Shown: one piece after another, positions 26,114 to 34,296 of the stretch
Layout of the letters: each line of letters opens with the position of its first letter
Position numbering within the stretch: the stretch's first letter is position 1
DNA from: Mycolicibacterium parafortuitum
GTDB taxonomy: Bacteria > Actinomycetota > Actinomycetes > Mycobacteriales > Mycobacteriaceae
Direction: 5' to 3'
DNA: 64,000 bases
Assembly: GCF_002086815.1 (NCBI RefSeq)
Contig: NZ_MVID01000036.1
Coordinates: forward strand, 1-64,000
Made by a program: the position numbers and the translations under genes
Notes under the pieces: generated by a model
Told to the model about the DNA's origin: nothing
The model's input: only the letters and a program-made list of their open reading frames with translations
The model's database searches: none

Positions 26114-27349
26114 ATGCTTGATTGGTCAGACGTTGACATTGCCGTGCGCGACGCCGTTCGCGAGTTCGTCGACAAAGAGGTGCGCCCGCACCTCGACGAG
26201 CTCGAAGACGGCGACATGGAGCCCTACCCGATCATCCGGAAGTTGTTCTCGACGTTCGGGATCGACGCGATGGCCAAGGAGGCCCTCGACAAGAGACTGA
26301 CCCGGATGCGCGAGGGCGGCGACAAGCCGTCCAAGAGCGCGGGCGGCGGCATGTTCGGGGGCGGTTCCCCCGGAATGGGTTTCGTGCTGATCAGTGAACT
26401 GTGCCGGGTGTCGATGGGCCTGGTGACCGGGATGGGTGTGAGCCTGGGCCTGACCGTGCCGACCATCCAGAGCCGCGGCACCCTCGCGCAGCAGGAGCGC
26501 TGGCTGCCCGGCCTGGTCACCTACGAGAAGATCGGCGCGTGGGCGATCACCGAGCCCGATTCGGGTTCGGATGCCTTCGGCGGCATGAAGTCCTATGTGG
26601 TCCGCGACGGGGACGACTACATCCTCAACGGCCAGAAGACGTTCATCACCAACGGACCCGACGCCGACGTCGTCGTCGTCTACGCGAAGCTCGACGAGGG
26701 TGACGGCGCGGACAAGCGTGACCGCAAGGTCCTGACCTTCGTGCTCGACAAGGGCATGGAGGGCTTTGTGCAGTCGAAGCCGTTCCGCAAGATGGGAATT
26801 CACAGCTCACGCACCGGCGAGCTGTTCTTCAACAACGTCCGGCTCGGCCGCGACCGGCTGCTCGGCGAGACCGAGAACAATGAAGCCGGCGACGGGCGCG
26901 ACAGCGCCCGGTCCAGCTTCTCCGCCGAGCGGATCGGTGTGGCGGCGATGGCCCTCGGCGTCATCGAGGAGTGCCTGCGCCTGAGCGTCGACTACGCCAA
27001 GACCCGCAAGCTGTGGGGCCAGGAGATCGGTCAGTTCCAGCTGATCCAACTCAAGCTCGCCAACATGGAAGTCGCGCGGATGAACGTGCGCAACATGCTG
27101 TTCCGGGTCATCGAGTCTTCGCAGAGCGGTTCGCCGATCTCGCTGGCCGAGGCGTCGGCGATCAAGTGGTACTGCTCGCAGGCCGCCACCGACGTCGCGA
27201 TGGATGCCGTGCAGCTGTTCGGCGGCAACGGCTACATGACCGAATACCGCGTCGAGCAGCTGGCCCGCGATGCGAAGTCGCTGATGATCTACGCCGGAAG
27301 CAACGAGGTGCAGATCACCCACGTCGCCAAGGGCCTGCTGAACGGCTGA
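26114..27349 (+). CDS. Acyl-CoA dehydrogenase with alternative catalytic Glu
   Basis: A 411-residue flavoprotein of the acyl-CoA dehydrogenase family: FAD/substrate motifs GAWAITEPDSGSDAFG (about 141-156), GQKTFITNGPDAD and C-terminal QLFGGNGYMTEY. The usual catalytic Glu of the Y-E-G-T motif is replaced by Ala394 (IYAGSNEVQ). A glutamate is instead present at 272 in FSAERIGVAAMALG, the helix where isovaleryl-CoA and long-chain acyl-CoA dehydrogenases carry their base, so activity is plausible. A glycine-rich insertion (GGGMFGGGSPGMG, about 77-89) is unusual. It is paired with the MpaB gene. Confidence 0.92.
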   Translation: MLDWSDVDIAVRDAVREFVDKEVRPHLDELEDGDMEPYPIIRKLFSTFGIDAMAKEALDKRLTRMREGGDKPSKSAGGGMFGGGSPGMGFVLISELCRVSMGLVTGMGVSLGLTVPTIQSRGTLAQQERWLPGLVTYEKIGAWAITEPDSGSDAFGGMKSYVVRDGDDYILNGQKTFITNGPDADVVVVYAKLDEGDGADKRDRKVLTFVLDKGMEGFVQSKPFRKMGIHSSRTGELFFNNVRLGRDRLLGETENNEAGDGRDSARSSFSAERIGVAAMALGVIEECLRLSVDYAKTRKLWGQEIGQFQLIQLKLANMEVARMNVRNMLFRVIESSQSGSPISLAEASAIKWYCSQAATDVAMDAVQLFGGNGYMTEYRVEQLARDAKSLMIYAGSNEVQITHVAKGLLNG

Positions 27350-27353
27350 CCCC

Positions 27354-27425
27354 GCGGTTTCGCGAGACCGCCACCACGGTAGTGGCCGGGCTGGAATCAC
27401 TACCGTGAGGGCGGTTTCGCGAGAC
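27354..27425. repeat. Near-palindromic element with flanking 15-base repeats
   Basis: CACGGTAGTG (27375-27384) and CACTACCGTG (27398-27407) form a perfect 10-base-pair stem around a 13-base loop. Both sides are flanked by exact direct repeats GCGGTTTCGCGAGAC (27354-27368 and 27411-27425), which extend the dyad with few mismatches, so the whole 72 bases is close to a palindrome. It fills most of the gap between the acyl-CoA dehydrogenase and SDR genes. It could be a terminator without a T tract or a small dispersed palindromic repeat. Confidence 0.7.
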
Positions 27426-27481
27426 GGCGCGCAGCTCGCGGGCGAGCGCTAGCCTGGATGGGGCCCGACCGAGGAGCACCC

Positions 27482-28261
27482 ATGGAGTTCAGCAACACCA
27501 CCGCACTGGTCACCGGCGCGAGCGGAGGCATCGGCGAGGAGTTCGCCGTGCAGCTCGCCCGCCGCGGCGCCCATCTGGTCCTGGTCGCGCGGCGCGCTGA
27601 GAAGCTGGAGGCGCTGCGGCAGACCCTCACCGCACGGCATCCCGGCATCGTCGTCGACATCGTCACCGCCGACCTGTCCGTGCCGGGCTCGGGGGCCGAC
27701 GTCGAGGCGCAGGTGCGCACGCTCGGCCGATCGATCGACGTGCTGATCAACAACGCGGGCATCGGGTTGCACGGCAAGTTCGTCGACCAGGAACCCGATC
27801 CCAACGCCGCCCAGATCCAGTTGAACTGCGGCACATTGGTGGACCTGACCGCGCGGTTCCTGCCCGCGATGGCAGAGCGCCGGCAGGGCGTGGTGCTCAA
27901 CGTCGCGTCGACGGCGGCGTTCCAGCCGACTCCCGGCATGGCGGTCTACGGCGCCACCAAGGCGTTCGTGCTGTCCTACACCGAGGCGCTGTGGCAGGAA
28001 TGCCGCGGCACCGGGGTCAAGATCCTGGCGTTGTGCCCGGGAGCGACGGAGACCGAGTTCTTCGACCGCACCGGCGAACAGTTCCTCACCGACGGCAGGC
28101 AGAGTGCCGCGCAGGTCGTCGACAACGCGTTCTCCGCACTCGACAAGTCCGACCCGACCGTGATCTCGGGCTTCCGCAACGCACTGCTGGCGTCGGGCTA
28201 CCGGATCGCGCCGCGCAAACTGCTGCTGGCGGTGTCGGAGCGGATGCTGAAGTCGACCTAA
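27482..28261 (+). CDS. Short-chain dehydrogenase/reductase
   Basis: A 259-residue classical SDR with cofactor loop TGASGGIGEE (about 11-20), NNAG motif (LINNAGIG), catalytic Ser in NVASTAAFQ and YGATK (Tyr and Lys). Arg residues after the glycine loop (ARRAEK) point to NADPH. The substrate is unknown. I set the start at ATG 27482, preceded by GAGGAG at 8 bases; a -10 TAGCCT at 27450-27455 leaves a leader of about 20 bases. It ends convergent with tsnR, overlapping by 4 bases. Confidence 0.92.
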   Translation: MEFSNTTALVTGASGGIGEEFAVQLARRGAHLVLVARRAEKLEALRQTLTARHPGIVVDIVTADLSVPGSGADVEAQVRTLGRSIDVLINNAGIGLHGKFVDQEPDPNAAQIQLNCGTLVDLTARFLPAMAERRQGVVLNVASTAAFQPTPGMAVYGATKAFVLSYTEALWQECRGTGVKILALCPGATETEFFDRTGEQFLTDGRQSAAQVVDNAFSALDKSDPTVISGFRNALLASGYRIAPRKLLLAVSERMLKST

Positions 28262-29034
28262 CGGGCACGGCGGCGGGCGGCCGCGCTCTGGTACAGACAG
28301 ATCGCCGCGGCCGATGCGACGTTGAGGCTCTCCGCGCCGCCGGCCATCGGGATCTCCACACCGGCGCTCGCGAGTGCGACCACGTCGTCGGGAAGGCCGT
28401 GCGCCTCTGGACCGAACAACCACGCGGTCGGGCCGGACAGATCGACGTCGTCGAGGGACACGGAGCCGCCGAGCACCGTCGCGAGCGCCTGCAGGCCGGC
28501 GTCTTTGAGCGCCACCACAGCGCCCGCGGCATCCTGGTGACTGACCACCGGAATCGAGAAGATGCTGCCCGCCGACGCGCGCAGACACTTGCCGTTGTAG
28601 GGATCCACGCTGTCACCGGCGAGCACCACCGCGTCGGCGCCCATCGCGTCGGCGACCCGGATCAACGTGCCCGCATTGCCGGGCTCGGAGATCCCCACCG
28701 GCACCGCCACCAACGTCGGTGCGGTGGCCAGCACATCGGCCAGGGTGGTCTCCGGCATCGCGCACACGGCGACCAGGCCGACCGGGGTCACGGTGTCGGA
28801 CAACACCTTTGCCGCTTTGTCGGTGACCAGGTCCACCTGCGTCCCGGACAGCAGCGCACCGAACTTGTCCGCCGCGGCCTCGGTGGCGAAGACCTCACAA
28901 ACACGTCCGCGCCGCAACGCTGCCTCGACGAGGTTGGGACCTTCGGCGAGAAAGCGTGCGGCGCGGCGGCGCCCGGTGTGGCGGTGCAGTTTGACCGCAG
29001 CTGCCACCCGGGCAGAACGCTCGGTGAGGGTCAG
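28258..29034 (-). CDS. tsnR: TrmH/SpoU-family rRNA/tRNA 2'-O-methyltransferase (TsnR-like)
   Basis: A SPOUT methyltransferase of about 258 residues. N-terminal substrate-binding part (FLAEGPNLVEAALRRG) and C-terminal knot with motif 1 PVGISEPGNAGTLIRVADAMGAD, motif 2 WLFGPEAHGLPD and motif 3 IPMAGGAESLNVASAAAICLY. The start is unusual: homology to LTERSARV at the N terminus calls for translation from CTG 29034, which overlaps the rplT stop as CTGA. The nearest standard start is GTG 29007, which would remove 9 residues. It sits downstream of infC-rpmI-rplT as in M. tuberculosis (Rv1644). Confidence 0.88.
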   Translation of the reverse strand: MTLTERSARVAAAVKLHRHTGRRRAARFLAEGPNLVEAALRRGRVCEVFATEAAADKFGALLSGTQVDLVTDKAAKVLSDTVTPVGLVAVCAMPETTLADVLATAPTLVAVPVGISEPGNAGTLIRVADAMGADAVVLAGDSVDPYNGKCLRASAGSIFSIPVVSHQDAAGAVVALKDAGLQALATVLGGSVSLDDVDLSGPTAWLFGPEAHGLPDDVVALASAGVEIPMAGGAESLNVASAAAICLYQSAAARRRAR

Positions 29035-29420
29035 GCAGCCTCGCCCGACGGCGCGTTCACGTCCTCCGGCAGCGCAGCCTTGGCGACCTCGACCAGCGCG
29101 GTGAACGCGGCGGCATCGCTGACCGCGATCTCGGCGAGGTTCTTGCGGTCGACCTCGACACCGGCGGCCTTCAGGCCCTGGATCAGCCGGTTGTAGGTGA
29201 TGTCGTTGGCGCGCGCGGCGGCGTTGATACGGGTGATCCACAGCCGGCGGAAGTCGCCCTTGCGTGCCTTGCGGTCACGGTAGGCGTAGGTCAACGAATG
29301 GAGCTGCTGCTCCTTGGCCTTGCGGTAGAGGCGCGACCGCTGCCCGCGGTAGCCCTTCGAGGCCTTCAGTACTGTGCGCCGCTTCTTCTGCGCATTCAGA
29401 GCGCGCTTCACGCGTGCCAT
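29031..29420 (-). CDS. rplT: Ribosomal protein bL20
   Basis: A 129-residue large-subunit assembly protein: MARVKRALNAQKKRRTVL, GYRGQRSRLYRKAKEQ, and C-terminal RLWITRINAAARANDITYNRLI, the rRNA- and mRNA-leader-binding domain. It has an acidic tail of about 10 residues (ALPEDVNAPSGEAA) beyond the usual 117-120. It lies 44 bases after rpmI in the standard infC-rpmI-rplT order. Confidence 0.98.
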   Translation of the reverse strand: MARVKRALNAQKKRRTVLKASKGYRGQRSRLYRKAKEQQLHSLTYAYRDRKARKGDFRRLWITRINAAARANDITYNRLIQGLKAAGVEVDRKNLAEIAVSDAAAFTALVEVAKAALPEDVNAPSGEAA

Positions 29421-29464
29421 GGGGTAGTCCTATCTCGGTCGGGTCAGGTTCGAGTTCTGGCGGT

Positions 29465-29659
29465 CTAGCCGTTGAGCATCTTCGCGACGCGCTTCGCGTC
29501 GTTCGGGGCGACCACGGTGCGGCCGTCGAGGCGACGGGTGCGCTTGGTGGGCTTGTGCTCGAGCAGGTGCCTGCGGTTGGCCTTCTGGCGCACGATCTTT
29601 CCGGTCCCGGTGGTGCGGAACCGCTTCGACGCGCCGCTGTGGGTCTTCGCCTTGGGCAT
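29465..29659 (-). CDS. rpmI: Ribosomal protein bL35
   Basis: A 64-residue basic protein, MPKAKTHSGASKRFRTTGTG, with the conserved HLLEHKPTKRTRRL segment. It is the usual length for bL35. It starts 8 bases after the infC stop and precedes rplT, so the three are cotranscribed. Confidence 0.98.
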   Translation of the reverse strand: MPKAKTHSGASKRFRTTGTGKIVRQKANRRHLLEHKPTKRTRRLDGRTVVAPNDAKRVAKMLNG

Positions 29660-29667
29660 TGGTGTCC

Positions 29668-30273
<606 letters not shown>

Positions 30274-30494
30274 GGGGCCTCCCTGGATAGTTCCTGCTGT
30301 CCTCAGGAGCCCCTCGATCCGCCGGCGCTGTTCCTCAAGGAACAGATAAGCCCTGCTCAACGCAGGGCCCAAGCCGACCAGGACAGACATCGCAGATGTC
30401 TGTGACCGGACCGCGTAGCCTTCGGGTAACCCGTGGCCGGCGGTGGGAGTTGGGACTCCACTTGCTGTCCCTGGCTTAAGCCGGGACGGTCGCG
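30274..30494 (-). promoter_or_regulatory. Structured 5' leader of infC-rpmI-rplT
   Basis: About 220 bases between the probable start of transcription and the infC ATC. It contains serial hairpins: ACAGACATC/GATGTCTGT with a 3-base loop (30383-30403), GCCCTGC/GCAGGGC with a 5-base loop (30350-30368), CTGTTCC/GGAACAG with a 4-base loop (30328-30345), plus GGAGT/ACTCC (30446-30459) and a TCCC-GGCTTAAGCC-GGGA dyad (30468-30486). Leaders of infC operons in Bacillus and E. coli bind L20; a like role here is inference. Confidence 0.6.
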
Positions 30495-30500
30495 CATGCA

Positions 30501-30506
30501 AGTCTA
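30501..30506 (-). promoter_or_regulatory. -10 element of the infC operon promoter
   Basis: TAGACT on the minus strand, about 228 bases before the infC start codon. Transcription would begin near 30494. No good -35 is seen at the usual distance. The divergent DUF1844 gene starts only 7 bases away on the other strand. Confidence 0.5.
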
Positions 30507-30512
30507 GCAGGC

Positions 30513-30872
30513 ATGACCGATAGTTCCGACATCCCCGAAGCGGCGGATCCCGCCGTGCGCGAGCTGGCCGAGATCCCGGCCGTCGAAGTCATCACCCGTT
30601 CCGCGGTCATGCTGATGAGCGCGGCCGCCGAAAAGCTCGGCCTGTCGGACCCCGATCCGGACGAGAGCCCGCGCCGGGACCTCGACGAGGCGCGTCGGCT
30701 GATCACCGCGCTGGCCGGGCTCGTCACCGCATCCGTCGAGTACCTCGGCCCGCACGCCGGGCCGGTGCGTGACGGGCTCAAGAGCTTGCAGCTGGCGTTC
30801 CGCGAGGCCAGCGCCGCACCCGATGAGCCAGGGAAGGGCCCGGGAGAGAAATACACCGGCCCGGTCTGGTAA
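30513..30872 (+). CDS. DUF1844 family protein
   Basis: A 119-residue acidic protein beginning MTDSSDIPEAAD with the DUF1844 core: RSAVMLMSAAAEKLGL, the central DLDEARRLITALAGLV helix, and GPVRDGLKSLQLAFREA. The function is unknown. It is divergent from infC, and its neighbourhood next to infC is often conserved in actinobacteria. It ends 63 bases before lysX. Confidence 0.88.
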   Translation: MTDSSDIPEAADPAVRELAEIPAVEVITRSAVMLMSAAAEKLGLSDPDPDESPRRDLDEARRLITALAGLVTASVEYLGPHAGPVRDGLKSLQLAFREASAAPDEPGKGPGEKYTGPVW

Positions 30873-30935
30873 CGCCACTCCCCACGCCACGAACATCCCC
30901 GCGACGGGGTCGTCGAGCGAATATCCTCCCCGGCT

Positions 30936-33900
30936 ATGACACCCACCAGCCTCGTCAGGGCGGATCCGAAGTCCAGCCATCGGTGGGTGCCCGCGGCTGC
31001 GGGCTGGATCGTGGGCGTCATCGCGACGCTGTCGCTGCTGGCGAGCGTGTCACCACTGGTCCGGTCGATCATCCGGGTGCCGCGCGAATTCGTCGACGAC
31101 TACATCTTCAACTTCCCGGACACCAGCTTCGCGTGGGCGTTCGTGCTGGTGCTGCTGGCCGCTGCGCTGGCGGCACGCAAACGCATCGCCTGGTGGATCC
31201 TGACCGGTTACATGGTCGCGGCGGTGTTCTGGAATGTCGCGGGCCTGATCGGCGACGACGGACGCTGGGGCGCCGAGGCCGGCGAGCTGGTCGGCCTGGC
31301 GTTCCACCTGGCCGCGATCGTGTTCCTGCTGCTGGCCCGCAAGGAGTTCTGGGCCCGGGTGCGCCGCGGCGCACTGCTCAAGGCCGCGGCGACGCTGGTC
31401 GCGGGCATGGCCGTCGGAACGCTGGTCGGCTGGGGTCTGCTCGAACTGTTCCCGGGCACGCTGGCCCGGTCGGACCGCTTCCTGTACGCGCTGAACCGCG
31501 TCAGCGCGTTCGCGGGCGCCGACGCCAGTAACTTCTCCGGCCACCCGCACGTCTTCGTCAACGCGCTGCTCGGTCTGTTCGGCGCGATGGCGCTGATGGT
31601 CGCCGCGGTGGTGCTGTTCCAGTCCCAGCGCGCCGACAACGCGTTGACCGGCGAGGACGAATCCGCCATCCGCGGGCTGCTGGACGTCTACGGCAAGAAC
31701 GATTCGCTGGGCTACTTCGCGACCCGGCGCGACAAGTCCGTGGTGTTCGCGCCGAACGGCCGCGCCGCGATCACCTACCGGGTCGAGGTCGGCGTCTGCC
31801 TGGCCAGCGGTGACCCGGTCGGCGACCCGAAGGCCTGGCCGCAGGCCATCGGCGCGTGGCTCAAGCTCTGCGAGACCTACGGCTGGGCCCCGGGGGTGAT
31901 GGGTGCCAGCGCGGGCGGCGCCGAGGCGTTCCGCGACGCCGGGTTGCATGCGCTGCAACTCGGCGACGAGGCGATCCTGCACCCGGAGAACTTCCGGCTG
32001 TCGGGGCCCGACATGCGCGCGGTGCGCCAGGCCGTCACCCGCGCGCGGCGGTCCGGGGTGACGGTGCGGTTCCGCAGGCACCGCGAACTGTCGGCCGAGG
32101 AGATGGCCGAGGTGATCGCCAACGCCGACGCCTGGCGCGACACCGAGGACGAACGAGGCTTCTCGATGGCGCTGGGCAGGCTCGGCGATCCGGCCGACGG
32201 CGACTGCCTGCTGGTCGAGGCGGTGCAGGACGAGCGCGTCGTGGCGATGCTGTCGCTGGTGCCGTGGGGCAGCACCGGGGTGTCGCTGGACCTGATGCGC
32301 CGCTCCCCGCAGTCCCCCAACGGCACCATCGAGCTGATGGTCAGCGAGTTGTGCCTGCGCGCCGAGGACATCGGCGTCACCCGGATCTCGTTGAACTTCG
32401 CGATGTTCCGGTCGGCGTTCGAACAGGGCGCCCAGCTCGGGGCCGGTCCGGTCGCGCGGCTGTGGCGCTGGCTGCTGGTGTTCTTCTCGCGGTGGTGGCA
32501 GCTGGAGACGCTGTACCGCTCGAACATGAAGTACCAGCCGGAGTGGGTGCCGCGGTACGCATGTTTCGAGGACGCGCGATTGGTGCCGCGCGTCGGTGTC
32601 GCGTCGGTGATCGCCGAAGGCTTTCTGGTACTGCCGTTCTCGCGCAGGCACGAGCAGCCGCACACCGGGCATCACATCGCCGCGCCGGGGTCGCTGGTCG
32701 AGACGGGACTGCTGCACAGTGACGGCACCGCACCCGACGGCATGGGCATCCAGGACGACGACATTCGGGACGGGCCGGCGCCCCGCCTGCCCGAGCAGGT
32801 GCGGGTCCGGATGGCGAAACTCAAAGCCCTGCAGGCTGAAGGTGTGGACGCCTACCCGGTGGGCAGCCCACCGAGCCACACCGTCGCGCAGGCGCTGGAC
32901 GCCGGCGAGGGCACGGAGGTCACCGTCGCGGGCCGGGTGCTGCGGATGCGTGACTACGGCGGGGTGCTGTTCGCGCAGCTGCGCGACTGGTCCGGGGAAA
33001 CCCAGTTGGCCCTGGACAATTCGACACTCACCGACGCGACAACCGCGGATTTCACCCGGAGCATCGACCTCGGCGATCTGATCGAGGTGACCGGCACGAT
33101 GGGCCGCACCCGATCCGGGAAGTGGTCGGTGCTGGTGACCCGGTGGCGGTTGATCGGCAAGTGCCTGCGCCCGCTGCCCGACAAATGGAAGGGCCTGACC
33201 GACCAGGAGGCGCGGGTTCGCGCCCGCTACGTCGACCTCGCGGTCAACACCGAGGCCCGCGACCTGATCCGGGCCCGCAGCGGTGTGCTGCACGCGATCC
33301 GGGAAACCCTTGTCTCCAAGGGATTCCTGGAGGTCGAGACCCCGATCCTGCAGCAGATCCACGGCGGGGCGAACGCCCGTCCGTTCCTGACCCACATCAA
33401 CGCCTACGACCTCGACCTGTACCTGCGCATCGCCCCGGAGCTGTATCTGAAGCGGCTGTGCGTCGGTGGCGTCGAGCGCGTCTTCGAGCTCGGCCGCGCG
33501 TTCCGCAACGAGGGGGTCGACTTCAGCCACAACCCGGAGTTCACGCTGCTGGAGGCGTATCAGGCGCATGCGGACTACAACGTGTGGATCGACGGGTGCC
33601 GGGAGCTGATCCAGAACGCGGCGATGGCCGCCAACGGCTCCCACGTGTTCATGCGGCCCCGCGAGGACGGGGTCCTCGAACCCGTGGACATCTCCGGTCA
33701 GTGGGCGGTCAAGACCGTGCACGGCGCGGTGTCCGAGGCGCTCGGCGAGCACATCGACGTCGACACCGGCCTCGCCACGCTGCGCACGCTGTGCGACAAG
33801 GCCGGCATCCCGTACCTGACGCACTGGGACGCCGGCGCGGTGGTGCTGGAGATGTACGAGCACCTCGTCGAGGACCAGACCACCGAGCCGACGTTCTACA

Positions 33901-34241
33901 AGGACTTCCCGACGTCGGTGTCGCCGCTGACCCGGCCGCACCGCAGCACCCCCGGCGTCGCCGAACGGTGGGACCTGGTCGCGTGGGGTGTCGAGTTGGG
34001 CACCGCGTACAGCGAACTCACCGACCCGGTGGAACAGCGCCGCCGGTTGCAGGCGCAGTCGCTGCTGGCGGCGGGCGGTGATCCGGAGGCGATGGAACTC
34101 GACGAGGACTTCCTGCAGGCGATAGAGTACGCGATGCCGCCGACGGGCGGGCTCGGCATGGGGGTGGACCGTGTGGTCATGCTGATCACCGGCCGCAGCA
34201 TCCGCGAGACGCTGCCGTTCCCGCTGGCCAAGCCTCGCTAA
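30936..34241 (+). CDS. lysX: Bifunctional lysylphosphatidylglycerol synthase / lysyl-tRNA synthetase
   Basis: A 1101-residue fusion. Residues about 20-225 have six membrane segments. About 235-560 form the MprF-type DUF2156 catalytic domain (GYFATRRDKSVVFAPNGRAA, SGDPVGDPKAWPQA), which transfers lysine from Lys-tRNA to phosphatidylglycerol. About 610-1101 form a class II LysRS with an OB-fold (TVAGRVLRMRDYGGVLF), motif 2 FELGRAFRNEGVDFSHNPEF and motif 3 GLGMGVDRVVMLI. In M. tuberculosis LysX makes L-PG and gives resistance to cationic peptides. TATCCT at 30922-30927 is a possible -10 lying 8 bases before the ATG. Confidence 0.97.
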   Translation: MTPTSLVRADPKSSHRWVPAAAGWIVGVIATLSLLASVSPLVRSIIRVPREFVDDYIFNFPDTSFAWAFVLVLLAAALAARKRIAWWILTGYMVAAVFWNVAGLIGDDGRWGAEAGELVGLAFHLAAIVFLLLARKEFWARVRRGALLKAAATLVAGMAVGTLVGWGLLELFPGTLARSDRFLYALNRVSAFAGADASNFSGHPHVFVNALLGLFGAMALMVAAVVLFQSQRADNALTGEDESAIRGLLDVYGKNDSLGYFATRRDKSVVFAPNGRAAITYRVEVGVCLASGDPVGDPKAWPQAIGAWLKLCETYGWAPGVMGASAGGAEAFRDAGLHALQLGDEAILHPENFRLSGPDMRAVRQAVTRARRSGVTVRFRRHRELSAEEMAEVIANADAWRDTEDERGFSMALGRLGDPADGDCLLVEAVQDERVVAMLSLVPWGSTGVSLDLMRRSPQSPNGTIELMVSELCLRAEDIGVTRISLNFAMFRSAFEQGAQLGAGPVARLWRWLLVFFSRWWQLETLYRSNMKYQPEWVPRYACFEDARLVPRVGVASVIAEGFLVLPFSRRHEQPHTGHHIAAPGSLVETGLLHSDGTAPDGMGIQDDDIRDGPAPRLPEQVRVRMAKLKALQAEGVDAYPVGSPPSHTVAQALDAGEGTEVTVAGRVLRMRDYGGVLFAQLRDWSGETQLALDNSTLTDATTADFTRSIDLGDLIEVTGTMGRTRSGKWSVLVTRWRLIGKCLRPLPDKWKGLTDQEARVRARYVDLAVNTEARDLIRARSGVLHAIRETLVSKGFLEVETPILQQIHGGANARPFLTHINAYDLDLYLRIAPELYLKRLCVGGVERVFELGRAFRNEGVDFSHNPEFTLLEAYQAHADYNVWIDGCRELIQNAAMAANGSHVFMRPREDGVLEPVDISGQWAVKTVHGAVSEALGEHIDVDTGLATLRTLCDKAGIPYLTHWDAGAVVLEMYEHLVEDQTTEPTFYKDFPTSVSPLTRPHRSTPGVAERWDLVAWGVELGTAYSELTDPVEQRRRLQAQSLLAAGGDPEAMELDEDFLQAIEYAMPPTGGLGMGVDRVVMLITGRSIRETLPFPLAKPR

Positions 34242-34296
34242 CACCTCGCAGCGATGTCACAGCCGGCACCAAGGTCGGCGATCCAGTCTGGACCCC

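Noticed and set aside
30274..30501. N-terminal extension of IF-3 to an upstream ATG
   Set aside because: The frame is open, but the extension covers the hairpin leader and starts at about the predicted transcription start; the conserved N terminus and GGGAGG point to ATC 30273.
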